A stretch of 64,000 nt of DNA, taken from assembly GCA_950097015.1 (NCBI GenBank), contig CATNEN010000041.1:2831501-2895500 (forward strand), read 5' to 3'. The DNA comes from Macrostomum hystrix. Lineage: Eukaryota; Platyhelminthes; Macrostomidae. The position numbers and the translations under genes were made by a program. Positions 46,298-59,500 of this stretch are shown one piece after another; the stretch's first letter is position 1, and every line of letters begins with the position of its first letter. Below the pieces are notes generated by a model that saw only the letters and a list, made by a program, of their open reading frames with translations, ran no database searches and had not been told where the DNA came from.

Positions 46298-49165
46298 TTT
46301 GAAGTTCCAACAGTGTGCTTCGAGTGTCGGCAACCAGATTTGCCAAGGTCGTTAGTGTCTGCAGGAAACAAAATAACGCGGATTTGATAGAACAGAGCTT
46401 ATCCTCCTCATACCATCACCCTCCCTACACTACTCTCACCTCACCTCCACTTAACCTCTTCACCCTCCTCTCACCCTCAACACCCTCCGCTCACCCTCTC
46501 TGCCCGCCCAGCTGTCACCCCGTGTGCTTTATAGTCTGCTGAACGTGCCTGAGTCAACCTGCCAAACTCACATCTTCCAGCCTCCTCAGCGCCTCCGTCG
46601 CCGTGTCAACGCGGAGATTTCCATCGAACTGACCCGCGTCGTCTTCTTCCAGCTCGGAGCGGCCCAAAGACGGTGGCCGTTGGGACGGATGATGATCAAG
46701 CGAGTGCGGCTGCGACTCACCCGACTCCGCTTCTGGCCTGGGGCGAGTGCCTACGGTCAAGGAATGCCAAGGAATGGTCTGTGACTTGTTGCTCCCCAGC
46801 ACTCACTCAGCTCCCCAGCACTCACTCAGCTCCCCAGCACTTACTCAGCTCCCCAGCACTCACTCAGCTCCCCAGCACTCACTCAGCTCCCCAGCACTCA
46901 CTCAGCTCCCCAGCACTCACTCAGCTCCCCAGCACTCACTCAGCTCCCCAGCACTCACTCAGCTCCCCAGCACTCACTCAGCTCCCCAGCACTCACTCAG
47001 CTCCCCAGCACTCACTCAGCTCCCCAGCACTCACTCAGCTCCCCAGCACTCACTCAGCTCCCCAGCACTCACTCAGCTCCCCAGCACTCACTCAGCTCCC
47101 CAGCACTCACTCAGCTCCCCAGCACTCACTCAGCTCCCCAGCACTCACTCAGCTCCCCAGCACTCACTCAGCTCCCCAGCACTCACTCAGCTCCCCAGCA
47201 CTCACTCAGCTCCCCAGCACTCACTCAGCTCCCCAGCACTCACTCAGCTCCCCAGCACTCACTCAGCTCCCCAGCACTCACTCAGCTCCCCAGCACTCAC
47301 TCAGCTCCCCAGCACTCACTCAGCTCCCCAGCACTCACTCAGCTCCCCAGCACTCACTCAGCTCCCCAGCACTCACTCAGCTCCCCAGCACTCACTCAGC
47401 TGCCTGAAAGAAGCGGGCGCAGAGCTCGAAGCTGATCCTCGCGATTCTTCATTGCCCTTGATATCAACCGTCGACGAGAAGACCGAGAGGCTCCTCTTGA
47501 CTCGGCTGATGTTTCTAAGAAATTAAACGGTGAGTCTTTGCAGAGACACCCTGATCTGTCACTCACTCGCCTCTGAGACATCCTGATCTGTCACTCACTC
47601 GCCTCTGAGACACCCTGATCTGTCACTCACTCGCCTCTGAGACATCCTGATCAGTCACTCACTCGCCTCTGAGACACCCTGATCTGTCACTCACTCGCCT
47701 CTGAGACATCCTGATCTGTCACTCACTCGCCTCTGAGACATCCTGATCTGTCACTCACTCGCCTCTGAGACACCCTGATCTGTCACTCACTCGCCTCTGA
47801 GACATCCTGATCTGTCACTCACTCGCCTCTGAGACATCCTGATCTGTCACTCACTCGCCTCTGAGACATCCTGATCTGTCACTCACTCGCCTCTGAGACA
47901 TCCTGATCTGTCACTCACTCGCCTCTGAGACATCCTGATCTGTCACTCACTCGCCTCTGAGACATCCTGATCTGTCACTCACTCGCCTCTGAGACATCCT
48001 GATCTGCTACTTACTTTGCTGTGGGTAATGGTATATTATTTGGTGACAGTCGACCTGCAGCCAGCGAGGTGGCAATTCTGCTCATTTCACTGACTCCTCA
48101 GCACACATTCACACAGATACCGTGGGCAGGCACACGCTCACTCAGGGGGTGTATATGCCACTTCACCCCCTGAACTGCCACTTACTCGTCTTTGTGGTCA
48201 CCGCTAGATCGACGCTTTCGAGTCGAGTCGACACTTCTTGCCCCGTATGTCCCTGTCGACTCGGAAGATGTCTCCGTCCGCTGTTGATTCTGCTGCTTCT
48301 GCTGCTGCTGTTGCTGCTGCTTCTGCTGCTGTTGTTGCTGCTGCTGCTGTTGCTGCTGCTGCAGCAGATACTCAGTCAGTTTTTCCGCAGCCAGAAACTC
48401 AGATGGCGTCTGACTAGCGGCGGCTGAGAGCTGCGCCACCTCCTGCTGCATCAGTGGGAGGCTGGACCGCATAAATGGGATCACAAACGGGCGCAGGGGA
48501 AAATTGGTGGCGCTGAGCAGCTCAGACTGGAAGTCCTCCAGGGTCAGGCCGCCGCTCTGCGGGCATCGTTTGCGGCGTTGAGCAAGACTAGCGCATTGTG
48601 AAGGACAGCTGATTGGTTATCTCAGTATCACCTGTCCCCTGTGCCTATGAGACAGTCCCCTGTGCCTATGAGACAATCCTGCCGTGCCTATGAGACAATC
48701 CTGCCGTGCCTATGAGACAATCCTGCCGTGCCTATGAGACAATCCTGCCGTGCCTATGAGACAATCCTGCCGTGCCTATGAGACAATCCTGCCGTGCCTA
48801 TGAGACAATCCTGCCGTGCCTATGAGACAATCCTGCCGTGCCTATGAGACAATCCTGCCGTGCCTATGAGACAATCCTGCCGTGCCTATGAGACAATCCT
48901 CCGGTTGGGGAGGCTCTGCTCCTCCTATGCCTGATGCTCCCATCTCCCCTGCCCTCACCAGCAGCCGCCTGACCAGCCCTCGAACTCGATCTCCGACCCG
49001 CGGCCCGATGTCGCAGCCGAATTGCAGCAGGGTGCTCAGAAAGCGTCTGAGCTTTGTCAGCTTGCCGTCGCCCACGTCAAAGACGTCGCTACTGACGTCC
49101 TCCCGGTCGGCGTCAGCAAGACTGAGGTGCGGGCGGGCGCAGCTGACAGCGGGTTTCGCGCCCAT
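43487..49165 (-). CDS. MTG/ETO (nervy, RUNX1T1/CBFA2T) family transcriptional corepressor
   Basis: Minus-strand exons: 49165-48959, 48556-48186, 47514-47396, 46750-46572, 46358-46103, 44532-44354, 43978-43846 and 43572-43487, phases all consistent (about 509 residues). NHR1/[24 protein letters not shown], then across the intron [16 protein letters not shown]2-like helix: [23 protein letters not shown]3 helix: [23 protein letters not shown]4 MYND finger: [16 protein letters not shown] through [19 protein letters not shown]. All four domains occur in family order. The family scaffolds HDAC/NCoR repressor complexes in the nucleus. Polyglutamine lies after TAFH and in two runs flanking NHR2. The start is uncertain: the in-frame ATG at 49165 is plausible, but an acceptor CACCTCAG at 49132 could mean an upstream first exon. 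Divergently transcribed from the laminin gene. Confidence 0.9.
43655..43800 (+). repeat. 21 bp minisatellite, MTG intron 7
   Basis: About six copies of CAGCTGACACACCAACACCC and variants. Confidence 0.9.
44050..44353 (+). repeat. 10 bp minisatellite adjoining a splice donor, MTG intron 6
   Basis: About 30 copies of CATCCCAGCT. On the gene strand the junction is GCAGAG|GTGAGCTGGG and the array continues ATGAGCTGGG. The unit is the donor sequence with G changed to A at the first intron base. Confidence 0.95.
44590..44765 (+). repeat. 19 bp minisatellite, MTG intron 5
   Basis: About nine copies of GAGATGGATCATTGGAACT, directly followed by a different 20 bp array. Confidence 0.95.
44765..45155 (+). 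repeat. 20 bp minisatellite, MTG intron 5
   Basis: About 19 copies of CAGATTGGGTCACAGGAACT. The boundary with the previous array is sharp. Confidence 0.95.
45156..46102. other. GC-rich part of MTG intron 5, possible unrecognised exon
   Basis: The exons on either side join in phase, so no further exon is needed. A minus-strand acceptor (TCTGTTTCTAG at about 45343) precedes a 40-codon frame with amphipathic character ([20 protein letters not shown]), but no convincing donor was found. Confidence 0.35.
46103..46358 (-). repeat. Two (CAG)n polyglutamine tracts in MTG exon 5
   Basis: Seen on the plus strand as (CTG)n at about 46120-46160 and 46260-46295. They are in frame as glutamine, one directly after the NHR2-like helix and one at the exon end. 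Confidence 0.85.
46797..47396 (-). repeat. 19 bp minisatellite containing the splice donor, MTG intron 3
   Basis: About 31 copies. On the gene strand the exon 3 junction is CAGCTGA|GTGAGTGCTGGGGA, and the unit is GCTGAGTGAGTGCTGGGGA. Each unit therefore recreates a consensus 5' splice site, including the last exon bases. Confidence 0.97.
47535..48007 (+). repeat. 32 bp minisatellite, MTG intron 2
   Basis: About 14 copies; words GATCTGTCACTCACTCGCCT and CTGAGACATCCT. On the gene strand each unit carries GCGAGTGAGTGAC. Confidence 0.95.
48028..48175 (-). mobile_element. SINE family A, 3' fragment in MTG intron 2
   Basis: Shares ATTATTTGGTGACAGT, GCAGCCAGCGAGG, TTTCACTGACTCCT and ACACAGATACCGT words in the same order as 17870-17960. 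It lacks the tRNA head and stops close to the exon 2 donor. Confidence 0.7.
48285..48365 (-). repeat. Polyglutamine-encoding tract in MTG exon 2
   Basis: CTG-rich on the plus strand, encoding about 25 glutamines interrupted by two lysines, directly after the TAFH domain. Confidence 0.85.
48650..48900 (+). repeat. 22 bp minisatellite, MTG intron 1
   Basis: About 11 copies of CAATCCTGCCGTGCCTATGA plus GA, ending about 55 bp from the exon 1 donor. Confidence 0.95.
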
Positions 49166-49597
49166 CTGCTCCTGTGGCTGGCTGCTGAACTGAGTGACAG
49201 ACTGGCAGCGCTTGAGTCTCTCAGCTTCGCCCCGGGCTGTGCCCGATTTATTTTGCCCAGCTGTCTCCGCTAGCAGGACTGACCCCCCTGCCTGGTCTGC
49301 CTGGCCAATTCTGGCGAACCAGCAGCGCCCATCTGGTGTGTGACCGAACAGCTGCAGCCAATCAGCAATCAGGAGGAAGCGGCTCGGCTGAAAGACGGCT
49401 TGAGCGAGGCGTGGGACGGGAGAAGAGGCCGTTCTGTTCTGCTTGTGTGCCCCAGCGGAGGCGTTGCGGCAGCAGCTGGCGGCGCTCCAGCCAGACCTGG
49501 GCACAGCTGCTGCCCCGCAACGACTCTGGGGTGGAGGGGTTGGCGAATGACGCCGCCTAGGCCGGAATTGTAATATGTGTTTGAGCGGCTCACAAGA

Positions 49598-49990
<393 letters not shown>

Positions 49991-50575
49991 CAGAACCATC
50001 GCCCACAATGTCCGCTGCGAGTTTCACTGCATGAAGTGTGCGCATGCGAATCAGGTTTCTGCTTTGTCTCTCGTCTGAATGCCTCGATGGCTCTGCCAAA
50101 CAGACTAACTTGGCCGGGCAAGCAAAGCATCTGTTTGGGAGAACAAATGATTGCGCGGAACAGGCCCGGCACCCTCGGTCCCTCGGCCAAGTCTGCCTTC
50201 CTCGCCCCGCTCCCCATGGCCGCACAAGCCGTGCCGACCGCCCGCTGGGTTTCATCGACCGCGGCCCCCCGCACCCACCAGGCCTGTGAAGGCGGCAGGG
50301 TTGGGGGGGCCTTGACGGGCTGGGGTTGGATTCCGAGTTGCGGCTGATTCAGCCCTTCTGGACAACGCTGCCGACAGTTGTTCACCTCCAGTCCGGCCCT
50401 CCTCCCTCCCAGGGCCTTCCCATTCGGAAGCGCGGGCGGGTATTTCAGCCAGTTCCCATTCGCCGGGGCAGCCTCTTTGTCTCCCGCAAATTTTCAGCAG
50501 TTTCGAATGCTGCAGCTGAACTTCTGTTGAAATACCGCAGACAGCTCACCTGCTCACTCGCTACCCCCACGAACA
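49991..50575. promoter_or_regulatory. Divergent upstream interval of the MTG and laminin genes
   Basis: GC-rich non-coding sequence. The laminin ATG lies at 50576, and the first clear MTG exon starts near 49165 on the opposite strand. No TATA box or defined site can be named; the divergent arrangement is what supports a promoter region. Confidence 0.4.
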
Positions 50576-53500
50576 ATGCGGAGTTGGCTGCCAACTGGGC
50601 CGCTGCTCCCGTTGCTGCTGCTGCTGCTGCGCTGCTCCGGCCAGCCGCTTCAGGAGCCAATGGTGAACAACCTGGAGCAGGCGGCCACCCTGGAAGCGTC
50701 GGCCACCTGCGGCGTCGCTCCGGACGGCAGTGGGATCGCCGAGGAGTTCTGCAAGATCACCGGCGGCATCAAGCACGAGTTGGAGGCGAACATCGAGGTC
50801 AAGGACGGCAGCCAGTGCGGCAAGTGCAACGCATTCTCTCACCCGGCCTCAAACGTCAAGAGCTCGAATCTGGGCGACTCGCTGAGCTGGATCAGCCCGC
50901 CGTTGATCCGTGGTGACGCTTACGAGAGCGTCAACTTCACAATCAGCTTCAAGAAGCTCTACCAGATTGACAACATCGTCATGAAGACTGGCGAGAGTCC
51001 GCGGCCGGCCGCCTTCGTCGTGCTGAAGTCGCTAGATGGCGAGAGCTACCAGCCGATGATGTACTTTAGCACCGACTGCCGCCAGGACTTTCGCATGGAG
51101 CCGAAGGCATGGGCCGACGCGGACGACGAGGTGATCTGCATCGAGAAGTACAAGACGATGGAGCACTTCCAGGACCACTCGGCTGATGTACGTTATTTGT
51201 TTAGGGCGTGAATGTTAGTATTCTACTGTGAGTAGTACAGAAAGAAAACTGCATCGAAACCACCGCTTTAAAAATGTCCGATCGCAGATTAACATCCTGC
51301 TCAACAAGGACCGTCCGAGCGGGCAGCAGCCCTCAGACAAGCTGCTGGAATTCCTGCGGGTCAAGTCAGTGCGCATCAACTTCCGCAGGATGTACAAGTT
51401 CTCTGTCAGCATGTCACCGCAGACACCCAGGTTGGACGACAACCAGAAAAAGAGGGTGAGAACTCAGCAACAGCCCTGCTCACATCCTCACATCAGCCCA
51501 GTTTAGCTCACATCCTTCCAATATCCCTCACATCCTTCCAATATCCCTCACATCCTACCAATATCCCTCACATCCTACCAATATCCCTCACATCCTACCA
51601 ATATCCCTCACATCCTTCCAATATCCCTCACATCCTACCAAAATGCCTCACATCCTACCAATATCCCTCACATCCTACCAATATGCCTCACATCCTTCCA
51701 ATATCCCTCACATCCTTGACTCGCGCCTCCCCACAGTACTTTTACAGTGTAAGCCTGCTGAAGATCAGCGGGCACTGCTACTGCAACGGCTTGGCCAGCG
51801 ACTGCGAGTTGGACACACTGATTGACGACTTCAAGTGCCGCTGCCTGGAGGGAGTCGAGGGAGACAACTGCAGCCGGTGCGCTGCCACGCATCCACAGAA
51901 GCCGTGGCGGGCTGGACGACCATGCGAGAGTGAGCAGCTTGAGGACTCCGGAGAACTGGACTATGGGTTGCCGGAGCTATTAGGAACTGGACTCTGGATT
52001 GCCGGAGCTATTAGGAACTGGACTATGGGTTGCCGGAGCTATTAGGAACTGGACTATGGGTTGCCGGAGCTATTAGGAACTGGACTATGGGTTGCCGGAG
52101 CTATTAGGAACTGGACTATGGGTTGCTGGAGCTATTAGGAACTGGACTCTGGATTGCCGGAGCTATTAGGAACTGGACTATGGGTTGCTGGAGCTATTAG
52201 GAACTGGACTCTGGATTGCCGGAGCTACTAGGAACTGGACTATGGGTTGCTGGAGCTATTAGGAACTGGACTCTGGATTGCCGGAGCTATTAGGAACTGG
52301 ACTATGGGTTGCTGGAGCTATTAGGAACTGGACTCTGGATTGCCGGAGCTACTAGGAACTGGACTATGGGTTGCTGGAGCTACTAGGAACTGGACTCTGG
52401 GTTGCTGGGAGACCCTTGTCATCCCGGATGAAGGAGTCTGGAGTAGGCTTTGCAATGACCTTCATCAGCTATTCTCTGACTGTCTCCATCAGAGTGCAAC
52501 TGCCACGGCCACAGCGATCAGTGCCGCTTCGATCCCGAGGTGGCCCGCCAGCGCCTCTCCATGGACCTCGACGGCGTCTACGAGGGCGGCGGCGTCTGCT
52601 CGGAGTGCCGCGACAACACCAAGGGCACGAACTGCCGTGCCTGCGCCCCGGGGTTCTTCCACCCGGTGGGCCGGCTGTGGAACCGCACCGACTCCTGCGT
52701 CAGTGAGTGGCCGCCGCAGCTGGAGCAGCTGTGTTTAGCGGTGTTTCTGATGACCAGCAGTGTGTTTAGTGGTGTTTCTGATGACCAGCAGTGTGTTAAT
52801 TGGTGTTTCTGGTGACCAGCAGTGTGTTTAGAGCGGTGTTTCTGATGACCAGCAGTGTGTTTAGCGGTGTTTCTGATGACCAGCAGTGTGTTTAGCGGTG
52901 TTTCTGATGACCAGCAGTGTGTTTAGCGGTGTTTCTGATGACCAGCAGCTGTGTTTAGCGGTGTTGCTGATGACTAGCAGTGTGTTTAGTGGTGTTTCTG
53001 ATGACCAGCAGTGTGTTTAGCGGTGTTTCTGATGACCAGCAGTGTGTTTAGCGGTGTTTCTGATGACCAGCAGCTGTGTTTAGCGGTGTTTCTGATGACC
53101 AGCAGTGTGTTTAGCGGTGTTTCTGATGACCAGCAGTGTGTTTAGCAGTGTTTCTGATGACCAGCAGCTGTGTTTAGCGGTGTTGCTGATGACTAGCAGT
53201 GTGTTTAGCGGTGTTTCTGATGACCAGCAGTGTGTTTAGTGGTGTTTCTGATGACCAGCAGTGTGTTTAGAGCGGTGTTTCTGGTGACCAGCAGTGTGTT
53301 TAGAGCGTTGTTTCTGGTGACCAGCAGTGTGTTTAGTGGTGTTTCTGATGACCAGCAGTGTGTTTAGTGGTGTTTCTGATGACCAGCAGTGTGTTTAGTG
53401 GTGTTTCTGATGACCAGCAGTGTGTTTAGTGTCTGAGGTACATTACAAGCCCCAACCCGCTGCAGAGTGCAACTGCAGCACTCAGCTGTCCAGCGGCGAA

Positions 53501-56500
53501 TGCAAGGATGGCTACGGCGAGTGCGTGTGCAAGAAGAACTTCACTGGACTGAACTGCGAACTGTGAGTTAATTCCTCAACCTGCCATTATCATCCCTCAA
53601 TCTGCCATTATCATCCCCCAATCAGTCATTATCATCCCTCAATCTGCCATTATCATCCCCCAATCAGCCATTATCATCCCTCAATCAGCCATTATCATCC
53701 CTCAACCTGCCATTATCATCCCTCAATCTGCCATTATCATCCCCCAATCAGCCATTATCATCCCTCAATCAGCCATTATCATCCCTCAATCTGCCATTAT
53801 CATCCCCCAATCAGTCATTATCATCCCTCAATCTGCCATTATCATCCCCCAATCAGTCATTATCATCCCTCAATCTGCCATTATCATCCCCCAATCAGCC
53901 ATTATCATCCCCCAATCAGCCATTATCATCCCTCAATCTGCCATTATCATCCCCCCAATCAGCCATTATCATCCCTCAATCAGCCACTATCATCCCTCAA
54001 TCAGCCATTATCATCCTCCAATCAGTCATTATCATCCCTCAATCTGCCATTATCATCCCCCAATCAGCCATTATCATCCCCCAATCAGTCATTATCATCC
54101 CTCAATCTGCCATTATCATCCCCCAATCAGCCATTATCATCCCCCAATCTGCCATTATCATCCCTCAATCTGCCATTATCATCCCTCTATCTGCGGCCCT
54201 CAATGCTCACAGGTGTTCCGCGGGCTACATGAATCCGCCGACCTGCGAGCCGTGCGACTGCAACCCGGTGGGCACGGTGGCCGGCCGCTGCGACTCGGCC
54301 GACGGCCGCTGCGCTTGCCGGCCGACTTTCAGCGGTGACAAATGCGACACCTGCGCTGACGGCTTCACTGGCTTCCCCAGCTGCCAGAGTAAGTCGCCAC
54401 CGAGGCAGAGCTGTGACACGTTTAGATCCCACCTGCAGGTAGATGATAATTAGCAACTGCCCACCCCGCAGAGTGCAGGTGTTCTGTCTTTGGAGCAGCT
54501 AGCGAAGTGTGCTACCCGGACAACGGGCAGTGCGTCTGCAAGCCGGGCTACACTGGAACAAACTGCGACCAGTGCGACATCGGCTACTACATGCACAAGG
54601 GCAGCTGCTTCAGTGAGTGCCCGCGATCTGGCATTTGCACCTGCTGGAGGATGGGAATGATCTGCCCGATGGGATCTGGCATTTGCACCTGCTGGAGGAT
54701 GGGAATGATCTGCCCGATGGGATCTGGCATTTGCACCTGCTGGAGGATGGGAATGATCTGCCCGATGGGATCTGGCATTTGCACCTGCTGGAGGATGGGA
54801 AAAATGTTTACGCACTGGGGCTTAGTGTTGTCAGGGAGAGTATGAGTCCGACTTAGCCATCACACGAGGGCTTTGTTCTCACTTCGCCGTGGCAGGCTGC
54901 AGCTGCTACAGCGAGGGTGTCAACGCTTCAATCTGCGACGCCGGCAACGGCGCCTGCTTTTGCGAGGACGGCTTCAGCGGGCCGCAGTGCTCCGTGTGCC
55001 AGCCTGGCCGATGGGACTTTCCGAACTGCACCGACTGCGCATGCAACCCGGCGGGCTCCGAGGCCACCGCCGGCTGCGACCCCGCCACCGGGCGCTGCTT
55101 CTGCCGGCAGGGCTACAAGGGCCGCGACTGCGCCCGATGCGCGCCCGGCTTCACCCTGCTGCGTCGCCATGACAACGGCTCCGTGGAGTGCAAGCCCTGC
55201 CGGTGCAGCGCGGTGGGCAGCGAGGCCGGCGGCGTCTGCGACCCGCTGACGGGCAAGTGCCGCTGCCGCAGCCGGGTGCGCGGGCCCAGCTGCGACTCCT
55301 GCAGCATCGGCTTCCTCAACTTCCCCGTGTGCGAGCGTGAGTGTCACCCGCCCTCTCCGAAGATTGTGGCTTAGAAACCTGCGGAATCCAGCTTTTGAAA
55401 GCATCCCGCACCCCTTACCCACCGCAGCCTGCGCCTGCGACATGCGCGGCTCGAAGCTGTTCCCGAAGTTCCCGAACGGCCTGTGCATCCAGAACGCGCC
55501 CAACCCCTGCGTGTGCAAGGCCAACGCGTTCGGGCGGCGCTGCCAGCGCTGCCGGCCCGGCTTCTGGGACCTCAGCAGGGACGACCCGAGAGGCTGCCGG
55601 GCCTGCAACTGCACGCCTAGCGGCGTGGCCGGCGAGCTGAGCCACTGCGACCAGCAGGCCGGCAGGTGAGAGTTCCAGCCAGTGGGATTTCATTGGAAGG
55701 TCTCGCGGACTGACCTTTCTTGTTCTAATTGGAACTATGCATCTCATTGTCTCTATGGGATTGGCTGTTTTGGGATTTGGGACTAAACCCAACCCGGCCC
55801 GCAACCGCCAGATGCGCATGCAAGCCCCTGGCCACGGGCGCCACCTGCAACACCTGCCCCAGCGGCTCCCGCGACCTCGCTGCCGGAAGCTGGCTCGGCT
55901 GCCAGCCGTGCGGCTGCGACCCCGCCGGCTCGGTCGTTCCAAACTGCATCGCCGACCCCAGCGACTCGAGCGTCTGCGCCTGCCGGCACGCTTCTGTGGC
56001 GGGCCGCCTGTGCGACCGGCCCGCGCTCGAGCACTACTGGCCCGGCCTCGGACAGCATCGAGTCGAACTCGAGACCTCCGCCCGCGTGCCGCTTCCGCCA
56101 GCTGGCGCCGCCGGCTCAGCCTCAGCCTCAAAGCGGCCGCCGCTGCGCTACGCATTCAACGCCAGCGAGTTCCCCGGCTTCTCCTACCTGGGCTACGTGC
56201 CGTTGGACAAACCGCAACCAGCTGTGGAGCTCGAACTCGCGACTGTCGGAGCCGGGGCGGGACCCCAGCGACTGACGATCCACTACAGACAGTCGGGCTT
56301 CCGGGCCGCCGGCCTGAACGCCACAGCCGGAGACCGCGGCTTCGCCCTGCGGGTGTCCACCAGCGACGGCACGCAGCTTGGCAGCGTCCCGGTCAGCCTG
56401 ACAGCCGATGGTTCATCCTTGGCGTCGACGGCTTTTGTGAACCTGCCAGACGTTAGGAACCTCACCCTGCGGCTGCAGCTGGCGGACCCGGACGCTCGGC

Positions 56501-59500
56501 TCGCCCAGGAGGCGCTGCTGATCGACTGGGTGGAGCTCACGCCCGCTAGGCTGCTGGACGGGGAAGTTTGCGCCGCAGTCAGCCCGCCGCCCTGCCCGAG
56601 TGCCGGCGGCACCGAGAATGTCTGCGCGGAATTCGCCCTGCCCGGCCTGACCGAGTATCGACAGGTGAGCTCCCAGCCCCCGATTCACCTTTTATCCAAC
56701 AACATTAGCAGACTGATCCAGCATCTGACTGATCCAGCATCTGACTGATCCAGCATCTGATTGATCCAGCATCTGACTGATCCAGCATCTGATTGATCCA
56801 GCATCTGACTGATCCAGCATCTGACTGTAAACAAGTTACAAAACCCGAAAATTCCGCAGGAATTCGCAATCCCCGAGCAGTCGGTAGCTGCTGACGGTGA
56901 AATCGCCCTGCCGCTGAATGTGACGCGGCCCGGTGCTCGCTTCCTGCTGCTCGACTATGTCAGCGACGGGCCCGGCGGGCACAATGCCTCCCTAAAGCTA
57001 GGCAGCGCGACAGTTCGATTCGCTTTGCCCACCTGCCCGAACTCCGCGCCCTGTCGGCATCTGGTGAAGACTGCCGAAGCCCCCGACCAGCCGGCGGCCC
57101 TGAGACTGACGGCGGCCGACACGGAGATGCGCTTGAGCTTGCTGGGTGGGCCTGGATTGAACCTGGTGAGCCGGGATCTCACCTGATACCCCGATCCAGG
57201 ACCTGTCTGACACCTCCTTCTAGGACCTGTCTGACACCTCCTTCTAGGACCTGTCTGACACCTCCTTCTAGGACCTGTCTGACACCTCCTTCCAGGACCT
57301 GTCTGACACCTCCTTCTAGGACCTCTAAAACCAACCCGCAGAAGTCTCTCTACTCGATCCCGCTGAACCGATGGTCTCCGCTAATGCTGGAGTCCCGCAT
57401 CGCCCGCTACCACCTTCCTGCCGCTGAGGGCGGCCGACGACGCGCCCCCATCGCCCCAACCTGGGAGGCTGCGCAGGTCGCTGCAGGCCAGCCCCGCCTG
57501 GCCACCGCCCGGGGCCCACCGCCGCCACCCGGGCAGCCGTTGGAGCTGCCGCCAGGAGGTCGGGCGAGCATCAGCCTGCGCTTCACCGTCTCGGAGCCCA
57601 ATGTCCCGACTAACTATCAGGCCTTCGTAATGGTGCGGCAGCTGAGCTCCGAGTTCGCCGACAAGCAGCCGCGGATGATCGCCTCACTGACCGGCCTGCT
57701 CGTCGGTCCGGCAAACGTGAGCGTCCTCCTGCAGTTCTGCGCTGCAGATGCAGGATGTCCCGTGGACGTCGGAGAAGTCCTATGGCTGCCAGGAGCTGAG
57801 GATCTCGCAGTGGAGATCGTGGCAGAAGACCAAGCGCTGCTGTTGGTCAGTTCAATGTGTCTGACTGTCACTGATGCTGTCTGACTGTCACTGATGATGT
57901 CTGACTGTCACTGATGCTGTCTGACTGTCACTGATGCTGTCTGACTGTCACTGATGCTGTCTGACTGTCACTGATGCTGTAAATACCTTCAATATAAACT
58001 GCCTTCTAGTTCGGAGCGTTTCTCACCACCTCGGCGGCGCCGCTGTCACAGAGCCCCATTCGCTTTGGCCAGCAGTTTCGGGAGGACTGCTTGAACTCAA
58101 ATCAGCTGGATGTCAGGTGAGCTGGAGGTCAGGTGAGCTGGAGGTCAGGTGAGCTGGAGGTCAGGTGAGCTGGAGGTCAGGTGAGCTGAAGGTCAGGTGA
58201 GCTGGAGGTCAGGTGAGCTGAAGGTCAGGTGAGCTGGAGGTCAGGTGAGCTGGAGGTCAGGTGAGCTGAAGGTCAGGTGAGCTGGAGGTCAGGTGAGCTG
58301 AAGGTCAGGTGAGCTGGAGGTCAGGTGAGCTGGAGGTCAGGTGAGCTGGAGGTCAGGTGAGCTGAAGGTCAGGTGAGCTGGAGGTCAGGTGAGCTGAAGG
58401 TCAGGTGAGCTGGAGGTCAGGTGAGCTGGAGGTCAGGTGAGTTGGAGGTCAGGTGAGCTGAAGGTCAGGTGAGCTGGAGGTCAGGTGAGCTGAAGGTCAG
58501 GTGAGCTGGAGGTCAGGTGAGCTGAAGGTCAGGTGAGCTGGAGGTCAGGTGAGCTGAAGGTCAGGTGAGCTGGAGGTCAGGTGAGCTGGAGGTCAGGTGA
58601 TGTGGAGTGAATTAAAGGTGAATTTAAATACCCAATTCATTGAGTGTCTCAGACTAACAATTCTGACACCCAACAGTTGCTCACTGACCCTGATTCGCTG
58701 ACACTCAACAGTTGCTCACTGACCCTGATTCGCTGACACTCAACAGTTGCTCACTGACCCTGATCCGCTGAAATTTGCAGGCGCTCGGACCCTCTGTGCT
58801 CGCTGTGCCTGCGGCAGGGCAGTGTGGCCTACAACAACGGCTACCGGCCCTGCAATTGCGACCCGAAAGGCGCCTTCAACAACAGCTGCGACCAGCTGAC
58901 TGGGCAGTGCAGCTGCCGCGGCATCACGGTGGGCCGCACCTGCGACAAATGTCCCATTGGCTTCTTCAACTTCCCTGACTGCACCAGTGAGTCTAGTCAG
59001 GTGTCTAGTCAGTGAGTGAGTCTAGTCAGGTGTCTAGTCAGTGAGTGAGTCTAGTCAGGTGTCTAGTCAGTGAGTGAGTCTAGTCAGGTGTCTAGTCAGT
59101 GAGTGAGTCTAGTCAGGTGTCTAGTCAGTGAGTGAGTCTAGTCAGGTGTCTAGTCAGTGAGTGAGTCTAGTCAGGTGTCTAGTCAGTGAGTGAGTCTAGT
59201 CAGGTGTCTAGTCAGTGAGTGAGTCTAGTCAGTGAGTGAGTCTAGTCAGGTGTCTAGTCAGTGAGTGAGTCTAGTCAGTGAGTGAGTCTAGTCAGTGAGT
59301 GAGTCTAGTCAGTGAGTGAGTCTAGTCAGGTGTCTAGTCAGTGAGTGAGTCTAGTCAGTGAGTGAGTCTAGTCAGTGAGTGAGTCTAGTCAGGTGTCTAG
59401 TCAGTGAGTGAGTCTAGTCAGGGAGCTTGTCAGTGAGGGCTGCGGACTGAGAAGCATAGACTGTGTCAAGTGGCATGTCTGAGGAGGTATTGGGGTGTAA

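Noticed and set aside
46673-47526. Frames of about 250 codons with [18 protein letters not shown] repeats
   Set aside because: The 19 bp array reads through all plus-strand frames because the unit has no stop in any phase. The real exon here is on the minus strand.
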